Of a stretch of 64,000 nt of DNA, positions 34,411 to 45,430 are shown piece by piece (position 1 is the first letter of the stretch; each line of letters starts with the position of its first letter). Under the pieces are notes generated by a model. The model did no database searches. It was given only the letters and a program-made list of their open reading frames with translations, and had not been told where the DNA came from. Position numbers and translations under genes: made by a program. Origin of the DNA: Ruania halotolerans (GTDB lineage: Bacteria; Actinomycetota; Actinomycetes; Actinomycetales; Beutenbergiaceae); NCBI RefSeq assembly GCF_021049285.1, contig NZ_CP088017.1, positions 2,491,380 to 2,555,379 of the forward strand. The letters run 5' to 3'.

Positions 34411-36279
34411 ATGACTTCGACAGCCAGCGGTTCGGTGTTCTCGGCTTCGGCCGGGGGCACTGTGTTGGCTGCTGTGCGGCAGAACCGGATGGCGGCCCGG
34501 GCGGTGGATGTCGAGTGTGCTGAGTTGGTCGTGGAGTGGGTCCGCAAGCAGGTCATCGACCCCGGCAACCCCGCTTCCGGGACGCCAGTGTTCGACCCCG
34601 AGGTGGACGCCGGACTTCCTGGGACCGAGCAGCCGATGCGGCTGGCCGGTCCCGGGGCGCCGTTGGTCTCTGATCTGGGGTTCACCCGGTTAGCGGCCGC
34701 GCTCGGGCAATCCAACGAAGCAGCGCTCTACTACGTCGGCTCGATTGTTGAACTGGCGTACCGGTTGCCGGTGTTGTGGGGCCGGGTGCGGGCCGGGCAG
34801 ATCAGCATCCACCGCGCCCGGGCAGTGGCCCGGTTGACGAAGAAACTCCCCGCCGCCGGTGCTGGGTGGGTCGATGCTCAGGTGGCCTGGACCATCGGGA
34901 CCTGCTCGATCTCTCAGATTGAACGCACCGTGGCCGCTGCAATGGATCGCTACGACCCCGCACAGGCAGAAGCCGATCGCCTGGCAGCGTTGGAGGGGCG
35001 CCGGTTCGATGTCCACCTCGACGAGGTCGCGACTCCGGGTGTGGCGGGCTCGGGGGCGATCGTGCACGTTGATGGGGCCTTGGAGGTTGCTGATGCCCTC
35101 GATCTGGACGCCGCCGTGCGTGATCGCGCCCGAGCCCTCGCAACACTCTTGCCCGGCACGAGTGAGGACGTGCGCCGTTCCATCGCTGTGGGCGACCTCG
35201 CCCGCGGACAAGACACCCTCCCCCTGACCACCACCGACACCAGTGCCACCGGTGCCGCTGGCCCGGGAACCGGCGACGGTGATGACACCGACACCAGTGC
35301 CGACACCGGCGCGGGTTCCGCGACGAAGACCCTGACCCGCGACGTCGCTGACACCGACTCTGGCCCAGGCCGGGGTGCCACTGGTCGCACGGTGATGCTC
35401 TACCTCCACCTGCCCGCCCACGCTCTCAACCCCGGCACTGGTGAGAGGCGAGATTACGCCGCGGGCAGTGTGTTCAGCACCGGGGCCATCGGGCGGTGTG
35501 AGAACACCAAGTCCCCGGTCACCACCGAGCAGGTCCGCTCCTGGTGCCAGGCGGCGGGGCGGGTGATCGTGCGACCGGTGATCGATCTGAACGCCCACTA
35601 CAGCGCGAGCACCTATGAAGCCAACCCGCGACTACGTGAACAGATCACCCTGCGCGATAGTCACTGCCGCTTCCCGTACTGTCAGCGCACCGCCCGCGCT
35701 GCTGATCAGGACCACACCATCCCCTACGACCAGGGTGGGCCCACCAGTACCGCCAACCTGACCGCGCTATGCCGCCGTCACCATCGAGCGAAAACCCACG
35801 CGGGCTGGTCCTACCTGATGATCACCCCCGGCACCTACCTCTGGACAGACCCCGACCACGTTCAGTACTTGGTCACCACCACCGGCACCTACCTGATCCC
35901 CGGACCGGGCCGGGCGAGTGATTCCTCTGAGGGAAAGACAGATCGACCGCCCGGCCAGCGCCCGGGCAGCCCATTCGGCGCGCTCGACCCGCACGTGGCC
36001 AGAGTGCGCGAACGCGCCATCACCGCCATGAAGAAGACAGCCACCGCCACACCACCACCACCACGATTCCGCACCGACCCACACCCGGACCGAGATACCC
36101 GTTCGCCCCGCACCGGTACTACACCGCCACACGAGCACCACCCAGGCCCCGATGCCCACTCACCCGCGAGCACCGATCCAGCCACGAGCTCCCAATGGTC
36201 CACGAGCACCGATCCAGCTGCGAGCCCTCGCTCCCCCGCGAGCACCCACGCACCGCGTGGCGCCGACCCACCCTTCTGA
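34411..36279 (+). CDS. DUF222 + HNH endonuclease domain protein (REP13E12-like)
   Basis: A 622-residue member of the large actinobacterial DUF222-HNH family. The N-terminal DUF222 region includes NEAALYYVGSIVELAYRLP and RVRAGQISIHRARAVAR. The middle carries an Asp/Thr/Gly-rich low-complexity stretch. The HNH motif lies at about 419-465: CRFPYCQR, DHTIPYDQGG, NLTALCRRHHRAKTH, with both zinc cysteine pairs and the catalytic histidine. The last 90 residues are a repetitive Pro/Ser/Thr-rich tail. These proteins occur in many diverging copies per genome and resemble the REP13E12 elements of Mycobacterium, so they may be mobile or a defence remnant. Short repeats lie on both sides. Activity has not been established for most members. 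Confidence 0.92.
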   Translation: MTSTASGSVFSASAGGTVLAAVRQNRMAARAVDVECAELVVEWVRKQVIDPGNPASGTPVFDPEVDAGLPGTEQPMRLAGPGAPLVSDLGFTRLAAALGQSNEAALYYVGSIVELAYRLPVLWGRVRAGQISIHRARAVARLTKKLPAAGAGWVDAQVAWTIGTCSISQIERTVAAAMDRYDPAQAEADRLAALEGRRFDVHLDEVATPGVAGSGAIVHVDGALEVADALDLDAAVRDRARALATLLPGTSEDVRRSIAVGDLARGQDTLPLTTTDTSATGAAGPGTGDGDDTDTSADTGAGSATKTLTRDVADTDSGPGRGATGRTVMLYLHLPAHALNPGTGERRDYAAGSVFSTGAIGRCENTKSPVTTEQVRSWCQAAGRVIVRPVIDLNAHYSASTYEANPRLREQITLRDSHCRFPYCQRTARAADQDHTIPYDQGGPTSTANLTALCRRHHRAKTHAGWSYLMITPGTYLWTDPDHVQYLVTTTGTYLIPGPGRASDSSEGKTDRPPGQRPGSPFGALDPHVARVRERAITAMKKTATATPPPPRFRTDPHPDRDTRSPRTGTTPPHEHHPGPDAHSPASTDPATSSQWSTSTDPAASPRSPASTHAPRGADPPF

Positions 36280-36725
36280 ACGCCCCGCCCCGCACCCCGC
36301 CGACACCCACCGTCGACGGGGCCACAGGCATGACCGCTACTACCTGGCGGCTCGATCAGACCTGCAGGACAGTTCGATCAGACCTGCATGACAAGGAGGG
36401 TCGGGCACCGAGCACTCCGATGCACCGAACACTCCGATGCCGAGCGGCACCCAACGAGCGATTGGCCGTCCCAGAACCTTCCGACCGACAACCCTCTCGA
36501 CGAATCGGTGCAGCCGCTCCGTCCAGGCAGCCAGCAGGAACGGGAGGACGACGGTAGACGTCAGCTGCTCCTGCCCCACGCCCCACGCCCCACGCCCCAC
36601 GGCGAGCTGATCCCGAGTGCGTCACGAACAGCGACGACGCCGAGACCAGCCCGTGCGACGCTAGGCGCGGCTGCTGCGGTCACCACGACAGCCGCGCGCC
36701 GCTGGCGTGCGCCGTCATCGCAAGT
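36280..36725. repeat. 446-bp intergenic region with three kinds of short repeat
   Basis: No gene is evident. TCGATCAGACCTGCA occurs at 36352-36366 and 36374-36388 (period 22). A 17-base unit, CACCGAGCACTCCGATG, is repeated in tandem with one change at 36406-36422 and 36423-36439. CCCCACG is repeated four times at 36574-36601. A hairpin for the suf operon lies at 36665-36697. The region looks like non-coding sequence that has accumulated duplications beside the HNH gene. Confidence 0.7.
36665..36697 (-). terminator. Candidate terminator of the suf operon
   Basis: GCGCGGCTG (36665-36673) and CAGCCGCGC (36689-36697) pair perfectly around a 15-base loop, 29 bases past the last stop codon of the suf operon. 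Confidence 0.5.
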
Positions 36726-37151
36726 TCACACGTTGAAGCCGAGCGCCCGCAACTGCTCGCGACCGTCATCGGTGATCTTCTCCGGGCCCCACGGCGGCAT
36801 CCACACCCAGTTGATCCGCTGCCCGGCTACCAGGCCCTCGAGTGCCTGCGCTGCCTGGTCCTCGATCACGTCGGTGAGCGGGCATGCCGCTGACGTGAGC
36901 GTCATATCGATCACGGCATGGTTGTTCTGATCCAGGGTGACCCCGTAGATCAAGCCAAGGTCCACCACGTTGATCCCCAGCTCGGGGTCGATCACGTCCC
37001 GGAGCGCTTCTTCAACGTCGGCCGCGGTCGGCACTGCGTCGCTGGCCGGTGCAACAGGTGCGGGCGCGGAGCCCGCAGGCATTGCGCTCTGATCGGTCTG
37101 CGCGGCGGCGTCGTGGGGGCTGGTGTGGTTGACACTGCTGGTCTCAGTCAT
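36726..37151 (-). CDS. sufT: SufT-like metal-sulfur cluster assembly factor (MIP18/DUF59)
   Basis: A 141-residue protein whose last 95 residues form the MIP18/DUF59 fold: VEEALRDVIDPELGINVVDLGLIYG, then MTLTSAACPLTDVI, with the conserved cysteine, and WGPEKITDDGREQL. SufT-type factors help maturation or delivery of Fe-S clusters. The first 45 residues are Ala/Pro/Ser-rich and probably disordered, which is longer than in many relatives. It is the last gene of the suf operon, 14 bases after sufU. Confidence 0.88.
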   Translation of the reverse strand: MTETSSVNHTSPHDAAAQTDQSAMPAGSAPAPVAPASDAVPTAADVEEALRDVIDPELGINVVDLGLIYGVTLDQNNHAVIDMTLTSAACPLTDVIEDQAAQALEGLVAGQRINWVWMPPWGPEKITDDGREQLRALGFNV

Positions 37152-37165
37152 GATGTTCCTCGCCT

Positions 37166-39743
<2,578 letters not shown>

Positions 39744-39757
39744 TCGATTCTTCTCTC

Positions 39758-40117
39758 TCAGTTCGTGGATTCAGTCGGTGTACTAGCGGCGACATCAATG
39801 TCCACAAGGACGTTGTCGCCGTCATAGCTGACCGGGTAGACGGGAACCGGCCGGATGGCCGGGAGGGACAGGGGGCGGCCGGTCTTCATATCGAATGTGG
39901 AACCATGCAACCAGCACTCAAGCGTGGTCCCTTCCACCTCACCCTCAGAGAGGGAGACCTGCCCGTGCGAGCACACGTCAGCAAGTGCGTAGTAGTCGCC
40001 ATCCTCGGCTCGGGCGAGCGCCACTTCGACGAGCGAACCATCGGCGGCGTCGAGCTCAAGGCGCATCGCCTCCCCCGGCTCCAGATCGTCGCGAGCAGCG
40101 ACGACCTGCGCGGTCAC
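39758..40117 (-). CDS. Rieske [2Fe-2S] ferredoxin of the suf operon
   Basis: A 119-residue soluble Rieske protein. The two ligand boxes are CSHGQVSLSEG and CWLHGSTFD (Cys-x-His and Cys-x2-His), spaced as in NirD- and dioxygenase-type ferredoxins. Many actinobacterial suf operons carry such a gene between sufD and sufC, often misnamed as a dioxygenase ferredoxin. It may supply electrons for cluster assembly or be an early client. The GTG start overlaps the sufD stop by 4 bases. Confidence 0.93.
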   Translation of the reverse strand: MTAQVVAARDDLEPGEAMRLELDAADGSLVEVALARAEDGDYYALADVCSHGQVSLSEGEVEGTTLECWLHGSTFDMKTGRPLSLPAIRPVPVYPVSYDGDNVLVDIDVAASTPTESTN

Positions 40118-41391
40118 CGGCTCTCCTGAACCTGCTCAGCGTGCTCGAGAGCATCGATGATGCGTTGCGCAGCCGGATCAGTTCCGGTGAGCTCACCCAG
40201 CACGGCATCCAGTTCGGCATCGATCGCGGCCAGCAGGCGCTCTTCGACGGCGGGAACCCCGATCTTGGTGATCATCTCGGCGAAGAACCCGCGCACCACC
40301 AGACGCCGCGCAGCAGCCTCCGGGATACCTCGGGAACGCAGGTAGAACAACTGCTCGTCGTCGAACCGGCCTGTTGCCGAGGCGTGCCCGGCGCCTTCGA
40401 TCTCGCCGGTCTCAATCTCCAGGTTCGGCACCGAATCGGCGCGTGCACCGTCGGTGAGTACCAGGTTCCGGTTCAATTCGTAGGTGTCGGTGCCCTCGGC
40501 TGCCTTGCGGATCAGCACGTCCCCGATCCACACGCTGCGTGCGTCCTGACCCTGCAGTGCGCCCTTGTAGGTGACACGAGACTTGCACTGCGGGACGGCA
40601 TGGTCGACGAACAGCCGGTGCTCCTGGTGCTGTCCGGCGTCGGCGAAGTAGAGACCGTTCATCTCGACCTCGCCACCGGTGGCGGTGAATGCGGCCTCGG
40701 GTACCAGCCGGACGACGTCCCCACCGAGGGTGACCACCACGTGCTTCAGGGTGGCATCGCGCCCGATCTGCGCTCGGTGGGTGGCCGCATGCACGGCACC
40801 GGAGTCCCAGTCCTGCACCGAGACCACCCGTAGTGAGGCGCCGTCGTGGACGTGAATCTCCACGGTCTGGGCGAGCTCGGCGACGCCGCGGTGATCGAGC
40901 ACCACGACGGCTTCGCTGTGGTGCTCGGCCACGATGGTGATGTGCTGAGCGGCTGGCTCATTACCCGTTCCGCGCACGGTGATCATGGTCTCGGTCGACG
41001 CGACGTGCTCAGCCGGAACCGTGACGACCAGCCCCTCAGCGAAGGACTCCCAGGCAACAGCGGCGATCCGGTCGCCCGGCGCCCCTGCCTTGCCGAGCCG
41101 GTCGTCAGACCGGTCCACGTGTTCCACGCGTACCCTGCTATCGGCGGAGACTTCCACCGACGGTGCCGCACCCGTCAGCACCCCAGCGGTCAGGCCCTGC
41201 AGCCGGTTCATCGGGGAGAACCGCCATACCTCCTCGCGGCCGTTCGGCACGCCGAAATCGGCGAGCGCGAACGAGGTGCTGCGGTCGGCGCGCGAGCCTT
41301 CCGGTGCGAGGCCGTGGCTGTGCGCCTCGTCCGCGGTGGCGCGGGTGTGGTCAGTCGACAGAGCGGATTCTTCAGTCGTGGTGGTCGACAT
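40114..41391 (-). CDS. sufD: Fe-S assembly protein SufD
   Basis: A 425-residue SufBD-family protein forming the scaffold heterodimer with SufB. The right-handed beta-helix core runs through the middle (for example VEIHVDG-like strands and AHRLF-type turns: HQEHRLFVDHAVPQCKS). The C-terminal helical part ends in LRSRGIPEAAARRLVVRGFF, the conserved SufB/D motif. The start overlaps the sufB stop by one base (TGATG). Confidence 0.95.
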   Translation of the reverse strand: MSTTTTEESALSTDHTRATADEAHSHGLAPEGSRADRSTSFALADFGVPNGREEVWRFSPMNRLQGLTAGVLTGAAPSVEVSADSRVRVEHVDRSDDRLGKAGAPGDRIAAVAWESFAEGLVVTVPAEHVASTETMITVRGTGNEPAAQHITIVAEHHSEAVVVLDHRGVAELAQTVEIHVHDGASLRVVSVQDWDSGAVHAATHRAQIGRDATLKHVVVTLGGDVVRLVPEAAFTATGGEVEMNGLYFADAGQHQEHRLFVDHAVPQCKSRVTYKGALQGQDARSVWIGDVLIRKAAEGTDTYELNRNLVLTDGARADSVPNLEIETGEIEGAGHASATGRFDDEQLFYLRSRGIPEAAARRLVVRGFFAEMITKIGVPAVEERLLAAIDAELDAVLGELTGTDPAAQRIIDALEHAEQVQESR

Positions 41392-42845
41392 CAGCCGACG
41401 GCCCCTTCCATCTGCAGTTCGATAAGCCGGTTGAGCTCGAGGGCGTACTCCATGGGCAGCTCACGGGCGATCGGCTCCACGAAGCCGCGCACGATCATGG
41501 CCATCGCTTCGGTCTCCTCCATCCCACGGGACATGAGGTAGAACAGCTGATCCTCACTCACCTTGGAGACGGTCGCCTCATGGCCCATCTCCACATCGTC
41601 CTCACGGACGTCGACGTAGGGGTAGGTATCCGAGCGGGAGATGGTGTCGACCAGCAGCGCGTCACAGAGCACGTTCGATTTCGACGCCGCAGCGCCGTCC
41701 ATGACCTGCACGAGGCCGCGGTAGGAAGCTCGCCCACCCCCGCGTGCCACCGACTTGGAGACGATCGAGGAGGACGTGTGGGGCGCCATATGAACCATCT
41801 TGGAGCCGGTGTCCTGGTGCTGCCCTTCGCCGGCAAACGCGATCGAGAGCGTCTCACCGCGAGCGTGCTCGCCCATCAGGTAGACGGCCGGGTACTTCAT
41901 GGTGACCTTGGAGCCGATGTTGCCATCGATCCACTCCATCGTGCCGCCTGTCTCGACCGTGGCGCGCTTGGTGACAAGGTTGTAGACGTTGTTCGACCAG
42001 TTCTGGATCGTCGTGTACCGCACGCGGGCGTCCTTCTTCACGATGATCTCGACGACGGCCGAGTGCAGCGAGTCCGACGTGTAGATCGGAGCCGTGCAGC
42101 CCTCGACGTAGTGCACGTAGGAGCCTTCGTCGGCGATGATCAGGGTCCGCTCGAACTGGCCCATGTTCTCGGTGTTGATCCGGAAGTAGGCCTGCAGCGG
42201 GATCTCCACGTGCACACCCGGCGGAACGTAGACGAAGGATCCGCCGGACCACACGGCCGTGTTCAGCGCGGCGAATTTATTGTCGCCGGCGGGGATCACC
42301 GTGCCGAAGTACTCCTCGAAGATCTCCGGGTGCTCGCGCAGCGCGGTGTCGGTGTCGAGGAACTGCACACCCTGCCGCTCGAGCTCCTCGTTGATCTGGT
42401 GGTAGACCACCTCGGACTCGTACTGCGCGGCGACACCGGCCACGAGACGCTGCTTCTCCGCCTCCGGGATGCCGAGCTTGTCGTAGGTCTCCTTGATCTC
42501 CTCGGGCAGGTCCTCCCAGGACTGGGCCTGCTTCTCGGTGGAGCGCACGAAGTACTTGATGTTGTCGAAGTCGATCCCGGTGAGGTCGGCACCCCAGTTC
42601 GGCATCGGCTTCTTCTCGAACAGGCGCAGACCCTTGAGACGGTTCTTGCGCATCCATTCCGACTCATCCTTCATATCGGAGATGTTGCGCACGACGTCTT
42701 CAGAGAGACCGCGCTTGGCGTTCGCACCGGCATCGTCGGCGTCGTGCCAGCCGTAGTTGTAGGTGCCGATCGAAGCGATCGTCTCGTCCTGCGTCAGCGC
42801 CGGTGCCTGCGTGGCATCGGTGGTCGGTGTGGTCTCAGTGGTCAT
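41391..42845 (-). CDS. sufB: Fe-S assembly scaffold protein SufB
   Basis: A 484-residue SufB, the subunit on which the nascent cluster is built. Typical stretches are GTYNYGWHD near the start, [19 protein letters not shown], the beta-helix segment [14 protein letters not shown] (with a conserved cysteine), and the C-terminal [19 protein letters not shown]. No intein is present, unlike some mycobacterial SufB. The start overlaps the sufR stop in an ATGA motif, so regulator and scaffold are made from one message. Confidence 0.97.
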   Translation of the reverse strand: MTTETTPTTDATQAPALTQDETIASIGTYNYGWHDADDAGANAKRGLSEDVVRNISDMKDESEWMRKNRLKGLRLFEKKPMPNWGADLTGIDFDNIKYFVRSTEKQAQSWEDLPEEIKETYDKLGIPEAEKQRLVAGVAAQYESEVVYHQINEELERQGVQFLDTDTALREHPEIFEEYFGTVIPAGDNKFAALNTAVWSGGSFVYVPPGVHVEIPLQAYFRINTENMGQFERTLIIADEGSYVHYVEGCTAPIYTSDSLHSAVVEIIVKKDARVRYTTIQNWSNNVYNLVTKRATVETGGTMEWIDGNIGSKVTMKYPAVYLMGEHARGETLSIAFAGEGQHQDTGSKMVHMAPHTSSSIVSKSVARGGGRASYRGLVQVMDGAAASKSNVLCDALLVDTISRSDTYPYVDVREDDVEMGHEATVSKVSEDQLFYLMSRGMEETEAMAMIVRGFVEPIARELPMEYALELNRLIELQMEGAVG

Positions 42846-43540
42846 GGGCGCACTCTCATTCCTTCTGCGCGAGTGGGAATCGTCACGGGGATGTGGGTGG
42901 TACAGACGTGCTCGCCACCGGCAAGGGTGGCCAGTCGTTGGACGTGCACGCCGAGTAGGTCGGAGAACGCCTGGGTCTCGGCTTCACACAACTGGGGAAA
43001 CTGAGCGGCGATCTGTTGCACCGGGCAATGCCCCTGGCACAGTTGGACAGCGATCGTATCGGTCACACCGATCGGCCGCGAGGTGGCAGCGTACCCGTCC
43101 TGACTGAGCGCCGTAGCGAGAGCTTCGGCGCGCGCGTGCACGTCGTCCCCAGCCGCCTCAACGACGGCTCGGTAGCGAGCCGCAAGCTCGTCCGAACGCA
43201 TCCGGGCGAACTCCTCGATGGCTTCGGGGCCCACCTCGGCTCCGAGCTGGGTCAGTGCCAGTACGGCGAGCCTGGCATAGGCCTCACCGGCCGGTGGATG
43301 TGCCGCAGGTGTTGCGATGTACCGTTTCGCCGGACGCCCACGGCCGCGAGGGGTCGATGTGGTGTCCTCGCGCACGGTGATCTGGCCAGCTCGCTCGAGC
43401 CCGGCCAAGTGACGGCGTACAGCCGCCGAGGTCAGGTCCAAGCGGTCGGCCATATCGGCCGCCGTGATCGGTCCGAACTCGATGATGAGCTCACGGACAC
43501 GGTCGCGCGTGGTGGCCTCACTGTCTTCCATATGGTCCAC
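42842..43540 (-). CDS. sufR: SufR-type Fe-S-sensing repressor
   Basis: A 232-residue winged-helix protein with N-terminal helix-turn-helix [20 protein letters not shown] and a basic wing [11 protein letters not shown]. The C-terminal domain has cysteines in [17 protein letters not shown] and GGEHVCTTH, suited to bind an Fe-S cluster, as in SufR of cyanobacteria and Mycobacterium (Rv1460). Such proteins repress the suf operon when clusters are plentiful. The GTG at 43540 is chosen since GGAGG lies 9 bases upstream. It is the first gene of the operon. Confidence 0.92.
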   Translation of the reverse strand: MDHMEDSEATTRDRVRELIIEFGPITAADMADRLDLTSAAVRRHLAGLERAGQITVREDTTSTPRGRGRPAKRYIATPAAHPPAGEAYARLAVLALTQLGAEVGPEAIEEFARMRSDELAARYRAVVEAAGDDVHARAEALATALSQDGYAATSRPIGVTDTIAVQLCQGHCPVQQIAAQFPQLCEAETQAFSDLLGVHVQRLATLAGGEHVCTTHIPVTIPTRAEGMRVRP

Positions 43541-43567
43541 AGGTACTCACCTCCGCCGCGATTCGAG

Positions 43568-43587
43568 CGGACGTTCTGCCACGTCCG
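43568..43587. promoter_or_regulatory. Inverted repeat upstream of sufR (candidate SufR operator)
   Basis: CGGACGT-TCTGCC-ACGTCCG has perfect 7-base arms and lies 27 bases before the sufR start, in the 174-base divergent gap. An 8-base repeat, TTAGTGAA, also occurs at 43590-43597 and 43640-43647, exactly 50 bases apart. Confidence 0.4.
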
Positions 43588-43700
43588 ATTTAGTGAACAT
43601 TCTCGTTGCTCAATTGCCGATCCGCAAGCAAGGCGAGCCTTAGTGAATCGGACCACGCTCGTGATCGGAGCACGCGGGGATCGTCACCTGCAGCAGCGCG

Positions 43701-43706
43701 TACGCT
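43701..43706 (+). promoter_or_regulatory. Candidate -10 box of the ABC exporter/ctaA unit (TACGCT)
   Basis: TACGCT ends 8 bases before the GTG start at 43715; no ribosome site is visible. Confidence 0.35.
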
Positions 43707-43714
43707 TGACCGCC

Positions 43715-44599
43715 GTGACCTGCTGTGTCGAGCTGACGGACGTCCACAAGTCCTTCGGCACCACCCGCGCCCTCTCCGGACTGACCTTCCGTGCCCCGGC
43801 CGGGGCGATCACTGCCGTGCTCGGACCGAACGGCGCCGGGAAGACCACAGCGATGGAGATCTGCGAAGGGCTGCAGCACGCCGATTCCGGGACGGTACGC
43901 GTGCTCGGCCGACACCCGCACGTTGATGCGGGCGAACTTCGCCCCCGGGTCGGCGTGATGGTCCAGGACGGCGGTCTTCCGGTGATGTCCCGCGCCGTTG
44001 AGTTACTGCGTCACATCGCGCGGCTCTACGCGCAGCCGCGCGATGTCGATGAGTTGGTCGAGGTGCTCGGCCTCGCGCCCTTCGCTCGCACCTCGGTCCG
44101 TCGCCTCTCCGGCGGTCAACGCCAGCGCCTGGCCTTGGCGATCGCGCTGGTCGGGCGGCCAGAACTGGTGTTCCTGGACGAGCCGAGCGCGGGTCTGGAC
44201 CCGCAGGCACGGTTGGCCGTCTGGGATCTCGTCCGCACCCTGCGCGCCGAGGGGGTGAGCGTCGTGCTCAGCACCCACCTGATGGACGAGGCCGCGCAGC
44301 TTGCCGATCACGTGGTCATCATCGACCACGGACGAGTGCTGACCGAAGGGACGGTGCCTGCGCTGACGGGGGATCCGGCATCTGGAGTTCCTGCGGTCGA
44401 CAGATCCCCCCGGCCAGGGGTCATCCACCTCACCGGGACGCTCACGGCCGAGGCGAGGGCCGACGTCGAGGAGGTGGCGAGCCGGCACGGGCTCGGGCTG
44501 CAGCACGACGCGCCCGGCCGAACGGCCGCCCTCGGCGCGACCGGTGAGCGCACGTTGGAGGACGTCTTCCTCGACCTCACCGGACGGAGCCTGCGGTGA
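43715..44599 (+). CDS. ABC exporter ATPase subunit (divergent from suf operon)
   Basis: A 294-residue ATPase of the ABC-2 type. Walker A is GPNGAGKTT, the signature LSGGQRQRLALA, Walker B LVFLDEPSAGLD, and the H-loop STHLMDEAA. The last 90 residues form a C-terminal domain typical of drug or lipid exporters. The GTG at 43715 begins VTCCVELTDVHKSFG. It overlaps the permease gene by 4 bases. Mycobacterium has a comparable ABC set beside its suf operon, near a CtaA homologue. The substrate is unknown. Confidence 0.92.
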   Translation: MTCCVELTDVHKSFGTTRALSGLTFRAPAGAITAVLGPNGAGKTTAMEICEGLQHADSGTVRVLGRHPHVDAGELRPRVGVMVQDGGLPVMSRAVELLRHIARLYAQPRDVDELVEVLGLAPFARTSVRRLSGGQRQRLALAIALVGRPELVFLDEPSAGLDPQARLAVWDLVRTLRAEGVSVVLSTHLMDEAAQLADHVVIIDHGRVLTEGTVPALTGDPASGVPAVDRSPRPGVIHLTGTLTAEARADVEEVASRHGLGLQHDAPGRTAALGATGERTLEDVFLDLTGRSLR

Positions 44600-45369
44600 G
44601 TGCACCCGGCTCGACGGCGGCCCGCCCCGGTCCGCACACAGGCGCCAGCCCGTGGGTGGTCCGGGTCTTCTCCCACGCAGGTTTCGAGCTGCGCAACGTG
44701 CTCCGCAACGGTGAGCAGTTGCTCCTCACTCTGATCCTGCCCGCGCTGGTACTGGTGGTGCTCTCCCGGACGACGTTGGTGCGCCTGGACACCGGCGGGC
44801 TCGCCCCGATCGATGTGGCAGCTCCCGGGGTGCTCGCGCTGGCCGTGATGTCCACCGCCTTCACCTCGCAGGCGATCGCCACCGGGTTCGACCGGCGGGC
44901 CGGTGCGCTGCGGTTGCTCGCCACCACGCCCCTGGGCCGGACCGGCCTGCTCGGCGGAAAGGTGCTCGGAGTACTCGCCATGGAAGCCGTTCAGGTGGCT
45001 GTGCTCGGCACGCTGGCGTTCGCGCTCGGCTGGCAGCCGGTCCTGACGGGCAGCGGGCTGGCCCTGCTTGCCGTGCTTCTCGGCACCGCCTGTTTCACCT
45101 CTCTGGCCCTCCTGCTCGCCGGAACGCTTCGCGCAGAGGCAGTTCTCGCCGGGGCGAACCTGCTGTGGTTGTTGCTCGTGGTCGGCGGGGGTGTGCTGCT
45201 CCCGGCGGCCGGGCCCGCCAGGTACCTGCCCTCGGGCGCCCTGGGTGAAGCACTGCGCGACTCCCTCACTGGAGTGGCCTCGGCGAGCACGTGGCTGGCA
45301 TTGGCGGTCCTGGCCGGGTGGACGGTGGTGTTCGCCGCCGCGACCGCCCGCTGGTTCCGGTGGCACTGA
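44596..45369 (+). CDS. ABC-2 type permease
   Basis: A 257-residue membrane protein with six hydrophobic helices, including LLLTLILPALVLVVL, GVLALAVMSTAFTS and LALLAVLLGTACFTSLALLLA. The N-terminal 30 residues are polar and cytoplasmic, and the segment GFDRRAGALRLLATTPLGRTGLLGGK is the coupling region usual for ABC-2 permeases. It pairs with the ATPase upstream, coupled by a GTGA overlap. Its end is 61 bases before ctaA. Confidence 0.9.
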   Translation: MSAPGSTAARPGPHTGASPWVVRVFSHAGFELRNVLRNGEQLLLTLILPALVLVVLSRTTLVRLDTGGLAPIDVAAPGVLALAVMSTAFTSQAIATGFDRRAGALRLLATTPLGRTGLLGGKVLGVLAMEAVQVAVLGTLAFALGWQPVLTGSGLALLAVLLGTACFTSLALLLAGTLRAEAVLAGANLLWLLLVVGGGVLLPAAGPARYLPSGALGEALRDSLTGVASASTWLALAVLAGWTVVFAAATARWFRWH

Positions 45370-45418
45370 TCACACTGGCGATACCCGTCCGGCGGCACTG
45401 GCGCACCGCCCGCGCGGA

Positions 45419-45424
45419 TACCGT
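45419..45424 (+). promoter_or_regulatory. Candidate -10 box of ctaA (TACCGT)
   Basis: TACCGT ends 6 bases before the ctaA GTG. The intervening AAGGGA could instead serve as a ribosome site if ctaA is read from the upstream ABC promoter. Confidence 0.3.
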
Positions 45425-45430
45425 AAGGGA

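Noticed and set aside
34411-36279. HNH gene as a homing endonuclease in an intein or intron
   Set aside because: It is a free-standing gene with a DUF222 domain; no interrupted host gene flanks it.
36574-36601. CCCCACG x4 and nearby repeats as a CRISPR array
   Set aside because: Units are too short, directly abutting and have no unique spacers; no cas gene is in the window.
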